From Butyrivibrio sp. LB2008 (GTDB lineage Bacteria > Bacillota > Clostridia > Lachnospirales > Lachnospiraceae): a DNA stretch of 64,000 nucleotides. Under the pieces are notes generated by a model. It was not told where the DNA came from. It ran no database searches and saw only the letters and a program-made list of their open reading frames with translations. This document shows, one piece after another, positions 44,169 to 53,461 of the stretch. The stretch spans positions 1 through 64,000 of the forward strand of contig NZ_JHXZ01000022.1 in assembly GCF_000621565.1 (NCBI RefSeq). Reading direction: 5' to 3'. Each line of letters starts with the position of its first letter. Positions within the stretch are counted from its first letter, which is position 1. The translations under genes and the position numbers were made by a program.

Positions 44169-45227
44169 ATGGCATACAGAGACAATACTAAGGTTATAAA
44201 GATAGGCGACAGAGTGATAGGCGGAGGCAATCCTATTCTCATTCAGTCTATGACAAATACAAGAACAGAGGATGTTAAGGCAACGGTTGCCCAGATTCAT
44301 GAGCTTGAAAAAGCGGGATGCGATATCATCAGATGTACAGTTCCCACTCAGGAAGCGGCCGAAGCTGTAAAAGAGATAAAGAAACAGATCTCTATTCCTC
44401 TTGTTGCGGACATTCATTTTGACTACAAGATGGCTATAGCTGCAATGGAAAACGGCGCCGATAAGATCAGGATCAATCCCGGAAATATCGGTTCAAAAGA
44501 CCGCATCGCAGCTGTTGTTTCCTGCGCAAAAGAGAGAAATATTCCTATAAGAGTCGGCGTTAACAGTGGTTCTTTGGAAAAAGATCTCGTAGAAAAATAT
44601 AACGGTGTAACAGCGCAGGGACTTGTTGAGAGTGCCCTTGATAAGATCGGCATAATTGAAGAGCTCGGATACGACAACATGGTTGTAAGTATCAAGTCAT
44701 CTAATGTTATGCTCTGCGTAAAGGCACATGAACTTCTTGCAGAAAAATGCAGTTACCCGCTCCATGTCGGTATCACTGAAGCCGGAACTTTGTGGGGAGG
44801 AAACATCAAGTCGTCGGTAGGACTCGGAATAATCTTAAATCAGGGAATAGGCGATACAATAAGAGTTTCTCTTTCAGGTAACCCTGTAGAAGAAATTAAG
44901 ACAGCCAAAGCTATTCTTCGCACTCTTGGAATAAGAGAGGGCGGAATAGAGGTTATTTCATGCCCTACATGCGGAAGAACCAAGATAGATCTTATCTCAC
45001 TTGCAAATCAGACAGAGACGCTCGTTCAGAACTATCCTGATCTTAATATCAAGGTTGCTGTTATGGGATGTCCCGTAAACGGCCCGGGAGAAGCAAAAGA
45101 AGCTGATATCGGAATTGCCGGTGGTATCGGAGAGGGGCTCCTTATCAAGAAGGGCGAGATAATTAAAAAGGTTAAAGAAGATGAACTTCTTGCTGTTCTT
45201 AAGGAAGAACTGGACAACTGGAAGTAA
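44169..45227 (+). CDS. ispG: 4-hydroxy-3-methylbut-2-enyl diphosphate synthase
   Basis: A [4Fe-4S] enzyme of the MEP pathway making HMBPP from MEcPP. The 352-residue protein has PILIQSMTNTRTEDV at the N-terminus, the TIM barrel with RINPGNIG, and the cluster ligands in ISCPTCGRTKIDL and VMGCPVNGPGEAKEADIGI. The short bacterial form lacks the plant insert. GAAGGAG lies upstream. Confidence 0.97.
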   Translation: MAYRDNTKVIKIGDRVIGGGNPILIQSMTNTRTEDVKATVAQIHELEKAGCDIIRCTVPTQEAAEAVKEIKKQISIPLVADIHFDYKMAIAAMENGADKIRINPGNIGSKDRIAAVVSCAKERNIPIRVGVNSGSLEKDLVEKYNGVTAQGLVESALDKIGIIEELGYDNMVVSIKSSNVMLCVKAHELLAEKCSYPLHVGITEAGTLWGGNIKSSVGLGIILNQGIGDTIRVSLSGNPVEEIKTAKAILRTLGIREGGIEVISCPTCGRTKIDLISLANQTETLVQNYPDLNIKVAVMGCPVNGPGEAKEADIGIAGGIGEGLLIKKGEIIKKVKEDELLAVLKEELDNWK

Positions 45228-45300
45228 AAAAGATTTTGCGAACAGAACGCAGATTGAAAGAAGTTTTTGGGGAATCGGCAAACACCGGGTGAGGGAGTAG

Positions 45301-48300
45301 ATGTCAAAAAGTTTTTTTGAGGTTTTTCCTACGCTTAAACTTGATGCCAAGACCAAAGAGATCATGGAACAGACCGTGGTTGAAAAGGTTTCGACAACAA
45401 GAAAGCAGGATTTTTTAAGAATATATATATCCAGTAACAATCTGATTGATAAGGCGGATATTATTAAGACTGAGACGGGGATAAAGAAGCAGTTTTTCGG
45501 AAATCAGGATCTTACGGTCAAGATTTACGAGAAATTCTCCCTCTCGGCGCAGTATACGCCTAAGAATCTCATTGATATTTACAAAGAAAGTATTGAGTTG
45601 GAGCTAAAAGACTATGACCATATGGAATATAGTCTTTTTCGTTCTGCGCAGTTTGTTTATCCCGAGGACGGAAATATCGTCATTCAGCTTGAAGACAGTG
45701 TTGTCGGGCAGAAAAAAGCTCCCGATCTTGTCAGAGTCCTTTCAAAGATAGTCAATGAAAGATGCGGTCTTTCTGCGTCCATTACTCCTCAATTTGTAGA
45801 AGTTGAAAAGAGCACCGAAGCTCCCGATTACTCCGCTGAATCTGCCAAGATGGCCAAGAAGCTTGAAGATGTTGAGCAAAAGGCCGAGGAAAAGAAAAAG
45901 CAGAAAGAAGAGCAGGAAGCAGCAAAAGAGGCTGCAGCTTCGGCAAAGAAGGCTGCAGTGGAGAAGCCTTCCGGAAAGCCGGTCGGCAAAGAAGGCGGAT
46001 TTTCAAAGGGCAAATGGAGCGGAAAGAGAGATTTTGGCGGAAGCTTCAAGAGGTCGGATAATCCTGATGTTGTATTTGGAAGAGACTTTGACGATGAGAC
46101 AATGAAGCTTTCGGATCTTGTCGGAGAGCTGGGAGAAGTTTGCGTTCACGGCAAGGTGATCCTTTATGATAAGAGAGATATAAGAAACGAAAAGAGTATT
46201 CTTATCTTTGATATAACAGACTTTACCGATTCTATCACGGTAAAAATGTTCGTAAAGACAGAGGATGTTCCTGAGATAACCAAGGATATCAAGATGGGAG
46301 CGTTCCTTAAGATCAAGGGTATTGCTGCGGTCGATAAGTTCGATCACGAGCTTTCGATACAGTCGGTTGCCGGAGTTAAGAAGATTCCCGACTTTACGAC
46401 TAAGCGTGTTGACAGAGCGGAGGTAAAGCGAGTTGAGCTTCACTGCCATACCAAGATGAGCGATATGGACGGTGTTTCCGAAGTTAAAGACATAGTTAAG
46501 CAGGCTTATAAGTGGGGGATGCCCGGAATTGCCATTACGGACCACGGCGTAGTACAGGCACTCACAGATGCCAATCACGTTTGGGAAGATTTATATTCTG
46601 CCGAAAAAAAGAGAAGAAAAGAGGCGGGAGAGCCGCCTATAGAGAGGCAGGATTTCTTTAAACTGATTCTTGGTGTGGAAGCTTACGTTGTCGACGATCT
46701 TAAAGAGATAGTTGTAAATGACAAGGGGCAGCCTATCGAGGATACGACCTTCGTTGTATTTGATATTGAGACGACAGGTTTTTCGCCTATTAAGAATAAG
46801 ATAATCGAGATCGGTGCCGTTAAGGTAAGAAACGGAGAGATACTTGAGAGATTCTCTGAGTTCATAAATCCTGAGGTTCCGATTCCGTACAGGATCACCA
46901 AGCTTACAAGTATCACGGATGATATGGTTATTGATGCGCCGACGAGAGAGGTTATAATACCGCAGTTTGTTGAGTTTTGTAAGGATGCGGTTCTTGTAGG
47001 ACATAACGTTGGATTTGATATAAGCTTTATCAACCAGAACTGTAAGGAACTGGGGCTTGATGTTGACTATACAACGGTTGATACGCTGTGGCTTTCAAGA
47101 TACTTTTTCCCGCTTCAGGCAAAACATACGCTTGATGCTGTCGCAAAGACTTTGGGAGTTGTGCTTGAGCATCACCACAGAGCTGTTGATGATGCGGAGT
47201 GTACGGCGCTTATATTCAATAAATTCGTGCCTATGCTAAAAGAGCAGAAGGCGGAGACGCTTACTGATGTAAATATACTAGGAAAGCCCACAAAAGAGAT
47301 GATAAGGCATCTTCGCCCCAATCATTGCATTATTCTTGCAAAGAATACTCTCGGAAGGGTTAATCTGTATACTCTTGTAAGTGAGTCTCATGTTGACTAT
47401 TTCAGGAGATTTCCTCTTGTTCCAAAGAGCGAACTTATAAAGCACAGGGAAGGGCTGATCGTCGGAAGTGCCTGCTGTGCGGGCGAACTCTACGGGGCTG
47501 TGGTTGAGGGAAGGCCGCCCGAAGAGATAGCAAGGCTTGTTGATTTCTATGACTATCTTGAGATACAGCCGATAGCGAACAACCGCTTTATGATCGACTC
47601 CGAGAGATATGAAGATATAAACAGTGAAGAAGATATCAAGAATATAAATAAAGAGATAGTGAGACTCGGCGAGCAGTTTAATAAGCCTGTAGTCGCTACT
47701 TGTGATGCGCACTTTTTAAATCCTGAGGATGAGATATACAGGACTATCATCATGGCGGGAAAGGGAATGAATGATGAGGAAGAATCACCTCTTTTCCTTA
47801 GAACGACAGATGAGATGATGGCTGAGTTTGACTATCTGGGCGGAGATAAGGCAAAAGAGATCGTAATAGACAATACCAGGATGATCCTTGATATGTGCGA
47901 CAGCATATCGCCTGTAAGACCTGATAAGTGCGCGCCCGTCATTGAAAACAGTGATGAGATCCTTACGAAAATTTGTTATGACAAGGCGCATGAGATCTAC
48001 GGAGACAATCTTCCCGAGATTGTTCAGGAGCGTCTTGAAAGAGAGCTTAATTCAATTATCAAGAACGGTTTTGCGGTTATGTATATCATTGCTCAGAAAC
48101 TGGTTTGGAAGTCTAATGAGGACGGATACCTCGTTGGATCGCGTGGATCTGTAGGATCTTCTTTCGTTGCCTTTACTTCGGGAATTACGGAAGTTAATTC
48201 GCTTAGCCCGCATTATGTGTGTCCTAAGTGCAAATACAGCGATTTTGATTCGGAAGATGTGCTTAAATACGGCGGTAATTCCGGATGTGACATGCCTGAT

Positions 48301-49830
48301 AAGAGATGCCCTAAGTGCGGAGCTCTTTTGTACAAGGACGGATTTGATATCCCGTTTGAGACATTCCTTGGATTTAAGGGAGACAAGGAGCCTGATATCG
48401 ACCTTAACTTCTCGGGTGAGTATCAGTCCAAGGCTCATAAGTATACAGAGGTTATCTTTGGCTACGGACAGACGTTCAGAGCAGGAACTATCGCGTCTCT
48501 TGCCGATAAGACAGCTTACGGTTTCGTAAAGAAATATTACGATGCTATAGGTTCCAGTAAGAGAAAGTGCGAGATAAACAGAATCGTTCAGGGATGTACC
48601 GGTATCAGAAGAGGTACGGGTCAGCACCCCGGCGGAATCATCGTTTTGCCGGTTGGAGAGGATATCAACTCATTTTGTCCTGTTCAGCATCCCGCAAATG
48701 ATATGACAACCGCAACAATAACGACACATTACGATTATCACTCGATCGACCACAACCTGCTTAAGCTCGATATTCTGGGACACGATGATCCTACGATGAT
48801 AAGATTTTTGCAGGATTGTACGGGACTTGATCCCAAGCTCGTTCCTTTGGATGATAAGAATGTAATGAGCCTGTTTATGAATACGACTGCACTCGGTGTT
48901 ACGCCTGAGCAGCTCGGAGGAACGAAGCTTGGGTGCCTCGGCCTTCCCGAGTTTGGTACTGACTTTGCCATGCAGATGGTTATCGACGCCAAACCTACCT
49001 CGTTGTCCCACCTTATAAGGATTTCGGGACTTTCACACGGTACGGACGTTTGGCTTGGAAATGCGCAGACTCTTATTCAGGAGGGTAAGGCGACAATCGA
49101 TACCTGTATCTGCTGTCGAGACGATATCATGATCTATCTTATTCAGAAGGGCATGGATAAGTCTCTTTCCTTCAAGACCATGGAGTCTGTGCGTAAGGGG
49201 AAAGGTCTTAAGCCTGAGATGGAAGAAGCCATGATAGCGGCGGGAGTTCCCGACTGGTACATCTGGTCCTGTAAAAAGATCAAGTACATGTTCCCGAAGG
49301 CTCACGCGGCCGCATACGTTATGATGGCTTGGAGAATCGCGTACTTTAAGGTTTATGTTCCGCAGGCATTCTATGCTGCGTGGTTCAGTATAAGAGCGAA
49401 AGCCTTTAACTACGAGCATATGTGCCAGGGAGAGAATCACCTTCATGCCATTATGAATGACTACAAAAACAGGAAAGATGAGCTTTCAAATGCACAGCAG
49501 GCTGAGTATGGTGATATGAGACTTGTGGAAGAGATGTACGAGAGAGGAATAGAGTTCCTTCCAATCGATATCTTTAAGGCCAAGTCCAGAGAGTTTCAGG
49601 TTATCGGAGACAAGATCATGCCGGCGCTTAACAGCATAGACGGAATGGGTGAAAAAGCCGCCGATCAGATTGTCGAAGCAGCTAAAGACGGTCCGTTCCT
49701 CTCAAAGGACGATTTTAAACAAAGAACAAAGTGCCCTCAGGCAGTTATCGACAAGATGGCCGACATGGGGCTCCTTGGCGATATTCCCGACTCCAATCAG
49801 ATCAGTATCTTTGATCTGATGAAGGGGTAA
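45301..49830 (+). CDS. polC: DNA polymerase III alpha subunit, PolC type
   Basis: The replicative polymerase of low-GC Gram-positives, 1509 residues. N-terminal region to about 165; a Lys/Glu/Ala-rich linker (about 175-235); an OB domain; the PHP domain from about 378 (VELHCHTKMSDMDGV); an inserted 3'-5' proofreading exonuclease from about 482 (FVVFDIETTGFSPI) ending HHRAVDDAECTAL; then the polymerase core with GSRGSVGSSFVAF, a Cys4-type zinc site near 970-1010 (CPKCKYSDF, RCPKCGALL), PDIDLNFSGEYQ and a C-terminal helix-hairpin-helix segment (INSIDGMGEKAA-like). The linker is longer than usual. It ends the housekeeping operon. Confidence 0.97.
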   Translation: MSKSFFEVFPTLKLDAKTKEIMEQTVVEKVSTTRKQDFLRIYISSNNLIDKADIIKTETGIKKQFFGNQDLTVKIYEKFSLSAQYTPKNLIDIYKESIELELKDYDHMEYSLFRSAQFVYPEDGNIVIQLEDSVVGQKKAPDLVRVLSKIVNERCGLSASITPQFVEVEKSTEAPDYSAESAKMAKKLEDVEQKAEEKKKQKEEQEAAKEAAASAKKAAVEKPSGKPVGKEGGFSKGKWSGKRDFGGSFKRSDNPDVVFGRDFDDETMKLSDLVGELGEVCVHGKVILYDKRDIRNEKSILIFDITDFTDSITVKMFVKTEDVPEITKDIKMGAFLKIKGIAAVDKFDHELSIQSVAGVKKIPDFTTKRVDRAEVKRVELHCHTKMSDMDGVSEVKDIVKQAYKWGMPGIAITDHGVVQALTDANHVWEDLYSAEKKRRKEAGEPPIERQDFFKLILGVEAYVVDDLKEIVVNDKGQPIEDTTFVVFDIETTGFSPIKNKIIEIGAVKVRNGEILERFSEFINPEVPIPYRITKLTSITDDMVIDAPTREVIIPQFVEFCKDAVLVGHNVGFDISFINQNCKELGLDVDYTTVDTLWLSRYFFPLQAKHTLDAVAKTLGVVLEHHHRAVDDAECTALIFNKFVPMLKEQKAETLTDVNILGKPTKEMIRHLRPNHCIILAKNTLGRVNLYTLVSESHVDYFRRFPLVPKSELIKHREGLIVGSACCAGELYGAVVEGRPPEEIARLVDFYDYLEIQPIANNRFMIDSERYEDINSEEDIKNINKEIVRLGEQFNKPVVATCDAHFLNPEDEIYRTIIMAGKGMNDEEESPLFLRTTDEMMAEFDYLGGDKAKEIVIDNTRMILDMCDSISPVRPDKCAPVIENSDEILTKICYDKAHEIYGDNLPEIVQERLERELNSIIKNGFAVMYIIAQKLVWKSNEDGYLVGSRGSVGSSFVAFTSGITEVNSLSPHYVCPKCKYSDFDSEDVLKYGGNSGCDMPDKRCPKCGALLYKDGFDIPFETFLGFKGDKEPDIDLNFSGEYQSKAHKYTEVIFGYGQTFRAGTIASLADKTAYGFVKKYYDAIGSSKRKCEINRIVQGCTGIRRGTGQHPGGIIVLPVGEDINSFCPVQHPANDMTTATITTHYDYHSIDHNLLKLDILGHDDPTMIRFLQDCTGLDPKLVPLDDKNVMSLFMNTTALGVTPEQLGGTKLGCLGLPEFGTDFAMQMVIDAKPTSLSHLIRISGLSHGTDVWLGNAQTLIQEGKATIDTCICCRDDIMIYLIQKGMDKSLSFKTMESVRKGKGLKPEMEEAMIAAGVPDWYIWSCKKIKYMFPKAHAAAYVMMAWRIAYFKVYVPQAFYAAWFSIRAKAFNYEHMCQGENHLHAIMNDYKNRKDELSNAQQAEYGDMRLVEEMYERGIEFLPIDIFKAKSREFQVIGDKIMPALNSIDGMGEKAADQIVEAAKDGPFLSKDDFKQRTKCPQAVIDKMADMGLLGDIPDSNQISIFDLMKG

Positions 49831-49859
49831 GAAGAGATGAAAAAGTCAGTATAAGAACA

Positions 49860-49888
49860 GGCGTCATCCTTATGTTGAGGATGGCGCC
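49860..49888. terminator. Terminator between polC and the XRE gene
   Basis: The stem GGCGTCATCCT/GAGGATGGCGCC lies between the converging ends of polC and the XRE regulator. Only a short T run (TTTAT) follows on the plus strand; it may serve both directions. Confidence 0.65.
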
Positions 49889-49892
49889 TTTA

Positions 49893-50183
49893 TCATTCAA
49901 TTGTGTCTACAAAATCTGATATGAGTTTTATTTGCAGAGCTGTGAGTTTGCTGGTATCAATCTGTTCAAAAGAGATATTTTTTTCTTTTCCCAACAAATA
50001 ATCAGTTGAACATCTGTATAAGTAAGAGAGCGATACAAGGTTTTCAAGGCTTGGAGCTCTTTCGCCTGTTTCGTATCCTGAAATAATAGATGGCGAAACA
50101 TCTAAGGCTTTTGCTACTTCTTTTTGAGATAATTTATATTGTTTTCTTAGAGTCTTTAATTTCTCGCTTAATCCATTTATCAT
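49893..50183 (-). CDS. XRE-family helix-turn-helix regulator
   Basis: A 96-residue DNA-binding protein. The helix-turn-helix is LRKQYKLSQKEVAKALDVSP followed by SIISGYETGERAPSLENL, with the usual YLYRCSTDYLLGKE after it. No separate ligand domain, only a short C-terminal helix. The start at 50183 has GGAGGGG seven bases upstream; a TTG two codons earlier is unlikely. It diverges from a secreted-protein gene, and the shared intergenic region holds palindromes that could be its operators. Confidence 0.88.
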   Translation of the reverse strand: MINGLSEKLKTLRKQYKLSQKEVAKALDVSPSIISGYETGERAPSLENLVSLSYLYRCSTDYLLGKEKNISFEQIDTSKLTALQIKLISDFVDTIE

Positions 50184-50242
50184 ACACAAACACCCCTCCG
50201 CCTATTTTGTATAACTAAGCAACACAAATGGTGTGAAAAGTA

Positions 50243-50257
50243 AACACTTAAAGTGTT
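50243..50257. promoter_or_regulatory. 15-base palindrome in the divergent intergenic region, likely XRE operator
   Basis: AACACTT-a-AAGTGTT is a perfect palindrome. A related partial dyad, CACA-aat-GGTGTG, lies 20 bases to the left. Both sit between the XRE gene and the secreted-protein gene it diverges from. Confidence 0.5.
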
Positions 50258-50391
50258 GCAAAATGTTTTTTTGAGAGGTATCATGTTAATAGATGTTCTT
50301 TATATCGAGAAAAGGTTGGCGATATAAAGCTGAGAATGTGGATATTAAGCCAAGGAATATTCACAAAAAACGAAGATACAGGAGGTGTTTT

Positions 50392-51093
50392 ATGAATAGG
50401 AAAGCTATGGCAGTTTTATTGGCAGCGTCCATGATGGTAGCTTCAACAGTTACTTCTTACGCTGTTGATGGTTCTGGTGGCTCAGATGCGCCCGCTTCAG
50501 AGGAAGTAACCAAGTCTGAAGAAACATCTAAATCAAGTACATCTTCATCTGATGAGAAATCAGAATCAAGTAGTTCGGAAACATCTGTTGCATTGAGCGA
50601 CGTATTTGTTGCAAATGCACCGATAAATGTGGGGGGAAAAGTTGTAAAAACTTCAGTGAATGGAATATATGCTGCAAGGAGTGTAAAGGGAATAGCTGTT
50701 GTTGCACCCATTTCAACTGTTTCTCAGTCAATGGGACTTACTGGTGATCAGAAGCCTTATATTATGGTTTTTGATACAGACAAAAAGAAAAGCTATCTTG
50801 CAATGCAGAGTATAAATGGTGCTCTTGAAGCATACTCAGGAACATTGGTATCTGTTATCAATATGTATGCCGGGTATCTTGAAAAAGGTAAATATGTTCC
50901 GGGAACAACAGGAACTATTCCAATGGTGCTGGGAATTCCCAATAGTGCATTGATTCCGGGTAAAGAATATTTCCTTATTGCTGTAATGCCGGGAGGAAAG
51001 ATTGTCATCCTGAAAGATTTAGATGATGATCCAAATACAGTTACGTTCGATGCAATTCCTGGAAATAATGCATTTGCACTTGCATATAAATAA
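50392..51093 (+). CDS. Secreted Ser-rich protein, unknown
   Basis: A 233-residue secreted protein. A signal peptide (MNRKAMAVLLAASMMVASTVTSYAV) is followed by a Ser/Glu-rich spacer (about 28-65) and a globular domain of about 165 residues with repeated short beta-like segments (VVAPISTVSQSMGLTGDQK, TGTIPMVLGIPNSALIPGK). No anchor or known motif is visible. The start at 50392 has AGGAGGTG upstream. Transcribed divergently from the XRE regulator, which may control it. A stem (51135-51163) follows. Confidence 0.7.
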   Translation: MNRKAMAVLLAASMMVASTVTSYAVDGSGGSDAPASEEVTKSEETSKSSTSSSDEKSESSSSETSVALSDVFVANAPINVGGKVVKTSVNGIYAARSVKGIAVVAPISTVSQSMGLTGDQKPYIMVFDTDKKKSYLAMQSINGALEAYSGTLVSVINMYAGYLEKGKYVPGTTGTIPMVLGIPNSALIPGKEYFLIAVMPGGKIVILKDLDDDPNTVTFDAIPGNNAFALAYK

Positions 51094-51134
51094 TTTGAAT
51101 TAAGTTTTGGCACATGAAGTGATGACATAATATA

Positions 51135-51163
51135 TGTAAAGGGCTGTGAGACAGCCCTTTACA
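51135..51163 (+). terminator. Stem-loop after the secreted-protein gene
   Basis: TGTAAAGGGCTGT/ACAGCCCTTTACA is a perfect 13-base stem with loop gag. It is followed by TAAAAATTT rather than a strong T run, so termination may be modest. It separates this gene from the acylation cluster. Confidence 0.6.
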
Positions 51164-51194
51164 TAAAAATTTAAGACTGACTTGGGGGGCAGCT

Positions 51195-52706
51195 TTGAAT
51201 AACATTATAAGATTACTGGAAGAAAGTGCTAAGAATAATCCTGATAAATATGTATTTGTTGAAAAAGACAATCAGATATCTTATTCAGAATTCATAGATA
51301 AATCTAAATGTTTCGGAAACTACTTTATAAATGAAGGTTTCTGTAAAGATTCGATAGCTATTTTTATGCCTAAGGGTATAGAGTGTCTAATTGCTATGTT
51401 TGGAACGCTGTATTCAGCTTGTTATTATAGCGTGCTGGATGTGGAATCCCCAAAAGAGCGTTTGAATGCGATTTTTTCTTCGCTTAATCCCAAAGTTATA
51501 GTGACTGATTCGGATAATTATGAGAAATTAAGGACTGATTGTGAAGGTACTTTTAAAATTGCTTTAATTGAAGACATTATAAAAAATATTTTTGATGATG
51601 AATTAGTGTACGATTCTGTTAACAAGAGCATTGATGCGGATCCGGCATATGTTCTATATACATCGGGGTCTACAGGTGTTCCGAAAGGAACGGTAGTTTC
51701 TCACAATTCAGTTATAAGTTACATTGATTCAATAATTACTACTTTTAAGTTTGATGAATCGGTAATATTTGGAAGTCAAACTCCACTTTATTTTAGTATG
51801 TCAATTTTAGATGTTTTTACCACTATAGCGGTGGGCGGAACATATGTTGTAATACCTAAGAGTTTCTTTAGTTTCCCTGTAAAATTAATTGAATATTTGA
51901 ATGACAAGCAGGTAAACTCGATATATTGGGTTCCAACAGCGCTTAGTTTTGTTGCTAAAGTCAAGACTTTTAAAGTTGTTAAACCTGAGTATCTGAAAAG
52001 AGTGTTGTTTGCAGGTGAAGTAATGCCTGTAAAATTTTTGAATTATTGGATGGATAATTTGCAAAATTGTTTGTTTGCAAATTTATATGGGCCAACTGAG
52101 ATAACAGATACTGGTACCTATTATATTGTTGATAGAAGATATGAGGATAATGAATCTTTGCCAATAGGTAGACCATTTGTGAATTGTGACTGTATTGTGC
52201 TTAATGATAAAAATGAACTGGCGAAGATAAACGAAGAAGGAGAGATATGCTTTAGAGGGGCTTTTTTGGCAAGTGGGTATATAGACATGCCTGAGAAAAC
52301 CAAAGAAGTATTCTGTCAAAATCCGTTAAATAAGCGATTCCCTGAAAAAATATATAGAACAGGAGATCTTGGATACATCAATGAAGAGGGGTTACTTATC
52401 TATGTTTCAAGAAAAGATTTTCAGATAAAAAAAATGGGATATAGGATTGAACTTGGAGAAATAGAAAGTAATATGTCAGCAATCGATGGAGTTGAAGATT
52501 GTGTATGCATTTATGTTAGTAACAAGCAAAAATTGATACTGTTTTATTCGGGAGAATTGCCTGAAGAAGGGGTAATTAATGAATCGAAACATAAGTTAAT
52601 TAAGTATATGCAACCGGATGAGATAGTAAAGCTTAGAGCAATTCCAATTAATCCTAATGGAAAATACGATAGAAAAAAACTTATTGATTTATATCAGAAA
52701 GAGTAG
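51195..52706 (+). CDS. DltA-like adenylating ligase (AMP-binding), first of the acylation cluster
   Basis: A 503-residue ANL-superfamily enzyme that should activate an acid as its adenylate and load a carrier protein. The P-loop-like core LYTSGSTGVPKGTVVSHNS, ANLYGPTEITDTGTYY, YRTGDLGYINEEGLL and the late lysine in NPNGKYDRKKL are present. It resembles D-alanine:carrier ligases and stand-alone NRPS adenylation domains; substrate not predictable by eye. The start is a TTG at 51195 after GGGGGGCAGC. The neighbours 53220 (carrier), 57111 (MBOAT) and 58741 (SGNH) complete a dlt-like set. Confidence 0.85.
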   Translation: MNNIIRLLEESAKNNPDKYVFVEKDNQISYSEFIDKSKCFGNYFINEGFCKDSIAIFMPKGIECLIAMFGTLYSACYYSVLDVESPKERLNAIFSSLNPKVIVTDSDNYEKLRTDCEGTFKIALIEDIIKNIFDDELVYDSVNKSIDADPAYVLYTSGSTGVPKGTVVSHNSVISYIDSIITTFKFDESVIFGSQTPLYFSMSILDVFTTIAVGGTYVVIPKSFFSFPVKLIEYLNDKQVNSIYWVPTALSFVAKVKTFKVVKPEYLKRVLFAGEVMPVKFLNYWMDNLQNCLFANLYGPTEITDTGTYYIVDRRYEDNESLPIGRPFVNCDCIVLNDKNELAKINEEGEICFRGAFLASGYIDMPEKTKEVFCQNPLNKRFPEKIYRTGDLGYINEEGLLIYVSRKDFQIKKMGYRIELGEIESNMSAIDGVEDCVCIYVSNKQKLILFYSGELPEEGVINESKHKLIKYMQPDEIVKLRAIPINPNGKYDRKKLIDLYQKE

Positions 52707-52717
52707 AGGGGATTACA

Positions 52718-53248
52718 GTGAGAAGAGGCAAATCAATAGTTTGGGTGAATATGTATTTGTTTATTTTTTTATTTCTATCGTGTTTTTATATGGTTACTGC
52801 TAATGCAAAAGAGGAAACTACACCACTGAATCTTGCCGTAGTTAATACTGCAACAGTAATCAAAAAAGACAAAGTATATAATGCAGAAAATCTTTTTGAG
52901 TTAGAAGAGGGGATGACTGTAGTTAGAATCAGCGATGATGGTAATTGGTCTTATGTTCATTACAAAGATTACGATGGATATGTAAGGAGTATGTTTCTAG
53001 ATGACTTGCAGAATCAGCAAGAAGTTGAGCAGGAATTTGAGCATATAGATATAGTTGCTGAAAATTCGTATGAGCGAGTAAAAGAACTTCAAAAAGAGAG
53101 GCTTAGAAACATTATATATTTAGTTGCAATTATTATTGCTGTCACAGGCGGTGTGATTGGTTTAATTGCAACAACAATCATAAAGAGAAAAGAAGAAAAA
53201 CAACAGGAGGAAGACAGAAATGGAGAATGTACGGGGGAAAATAATTGA
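52718..53248 (+). CDS. SH3-like-domain membrane protein of the acylation cluster
   Basis: A 176-residue protein with a signal peptide (YLFIFLFLSCFYMVTANA), an extracellular SH3b-like domain (about 38-95: LNLAVVNTATVIK, VVRISDDGNWSYVHYKDYDG, YVRSMFL), a helical linker and a C-terminal membrane helix (IIYLVAIIIAVTGGVIGLIA) with a charged, acidic cytoplasmic tail. SH3b domains often bind cell-wall peptides, so it may place the acylation machinery at the wall. The start is a GTG after AGAGGGG. It overlaps the carrier gene by 29 bases. Confidence 0.75.
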   Translation: MRRGKSIVWVNMYLFIFLFLSCFYMVTANAKEETTPLNLAVVNTATVIKKDKVYNAENLFELEEGMTVVRISDDGNWSYVHYKDYDGYVRSMFLDDLQNQQEVEQEFEHIDIVAENSYERVKELQKERLRNIIYLVAIIIAVTGGVIGLIATTIIKRKEEKQQEEDRNGECTGENN

Positions 53249-53459
53249 TATTTTTAAGGAATTAAAACCGGAATTGGATATTGAAAAATCTACAGATCTG
53301 ATAGAAGGAGGACTACTTGATTCATTTGATGTTATAGAGTTTGTCTCTGAAGTTGGAGATGTTTTTGATATTGACTTCCCAGTAGAAGAAATCATACCTG
53401 AAAATTTTTACTCTTTGGATACAATAGAAAAAATAATAAAGAAAGTAATGGAGGAGTAG
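53220..53459 (+). CDS. Acyl/peptidyl carrier protein (carrier 1)
   Basis: A 79-residue carrier. The phosphopantetheine attachment serine is in GGLLDSFDVIEFVSEV, and the four-helix pattern and acidic character are typical. The length and the LDS motif resemble DltC. CAGGAGGAAGA precedes the ATG inside the end of the previous gene. Probably loaded by the adjacent DltA-like ligase. Confidence 0.88.
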   Translation: MENVRGKIIDIFKELKPELDIEKSTDLIEGGLLDSFDVIEFVSEVGDVFDIDFPVEEIIPENFYSLDTIEKIIKKVMEE

Positions 53460-53461
53460 GG

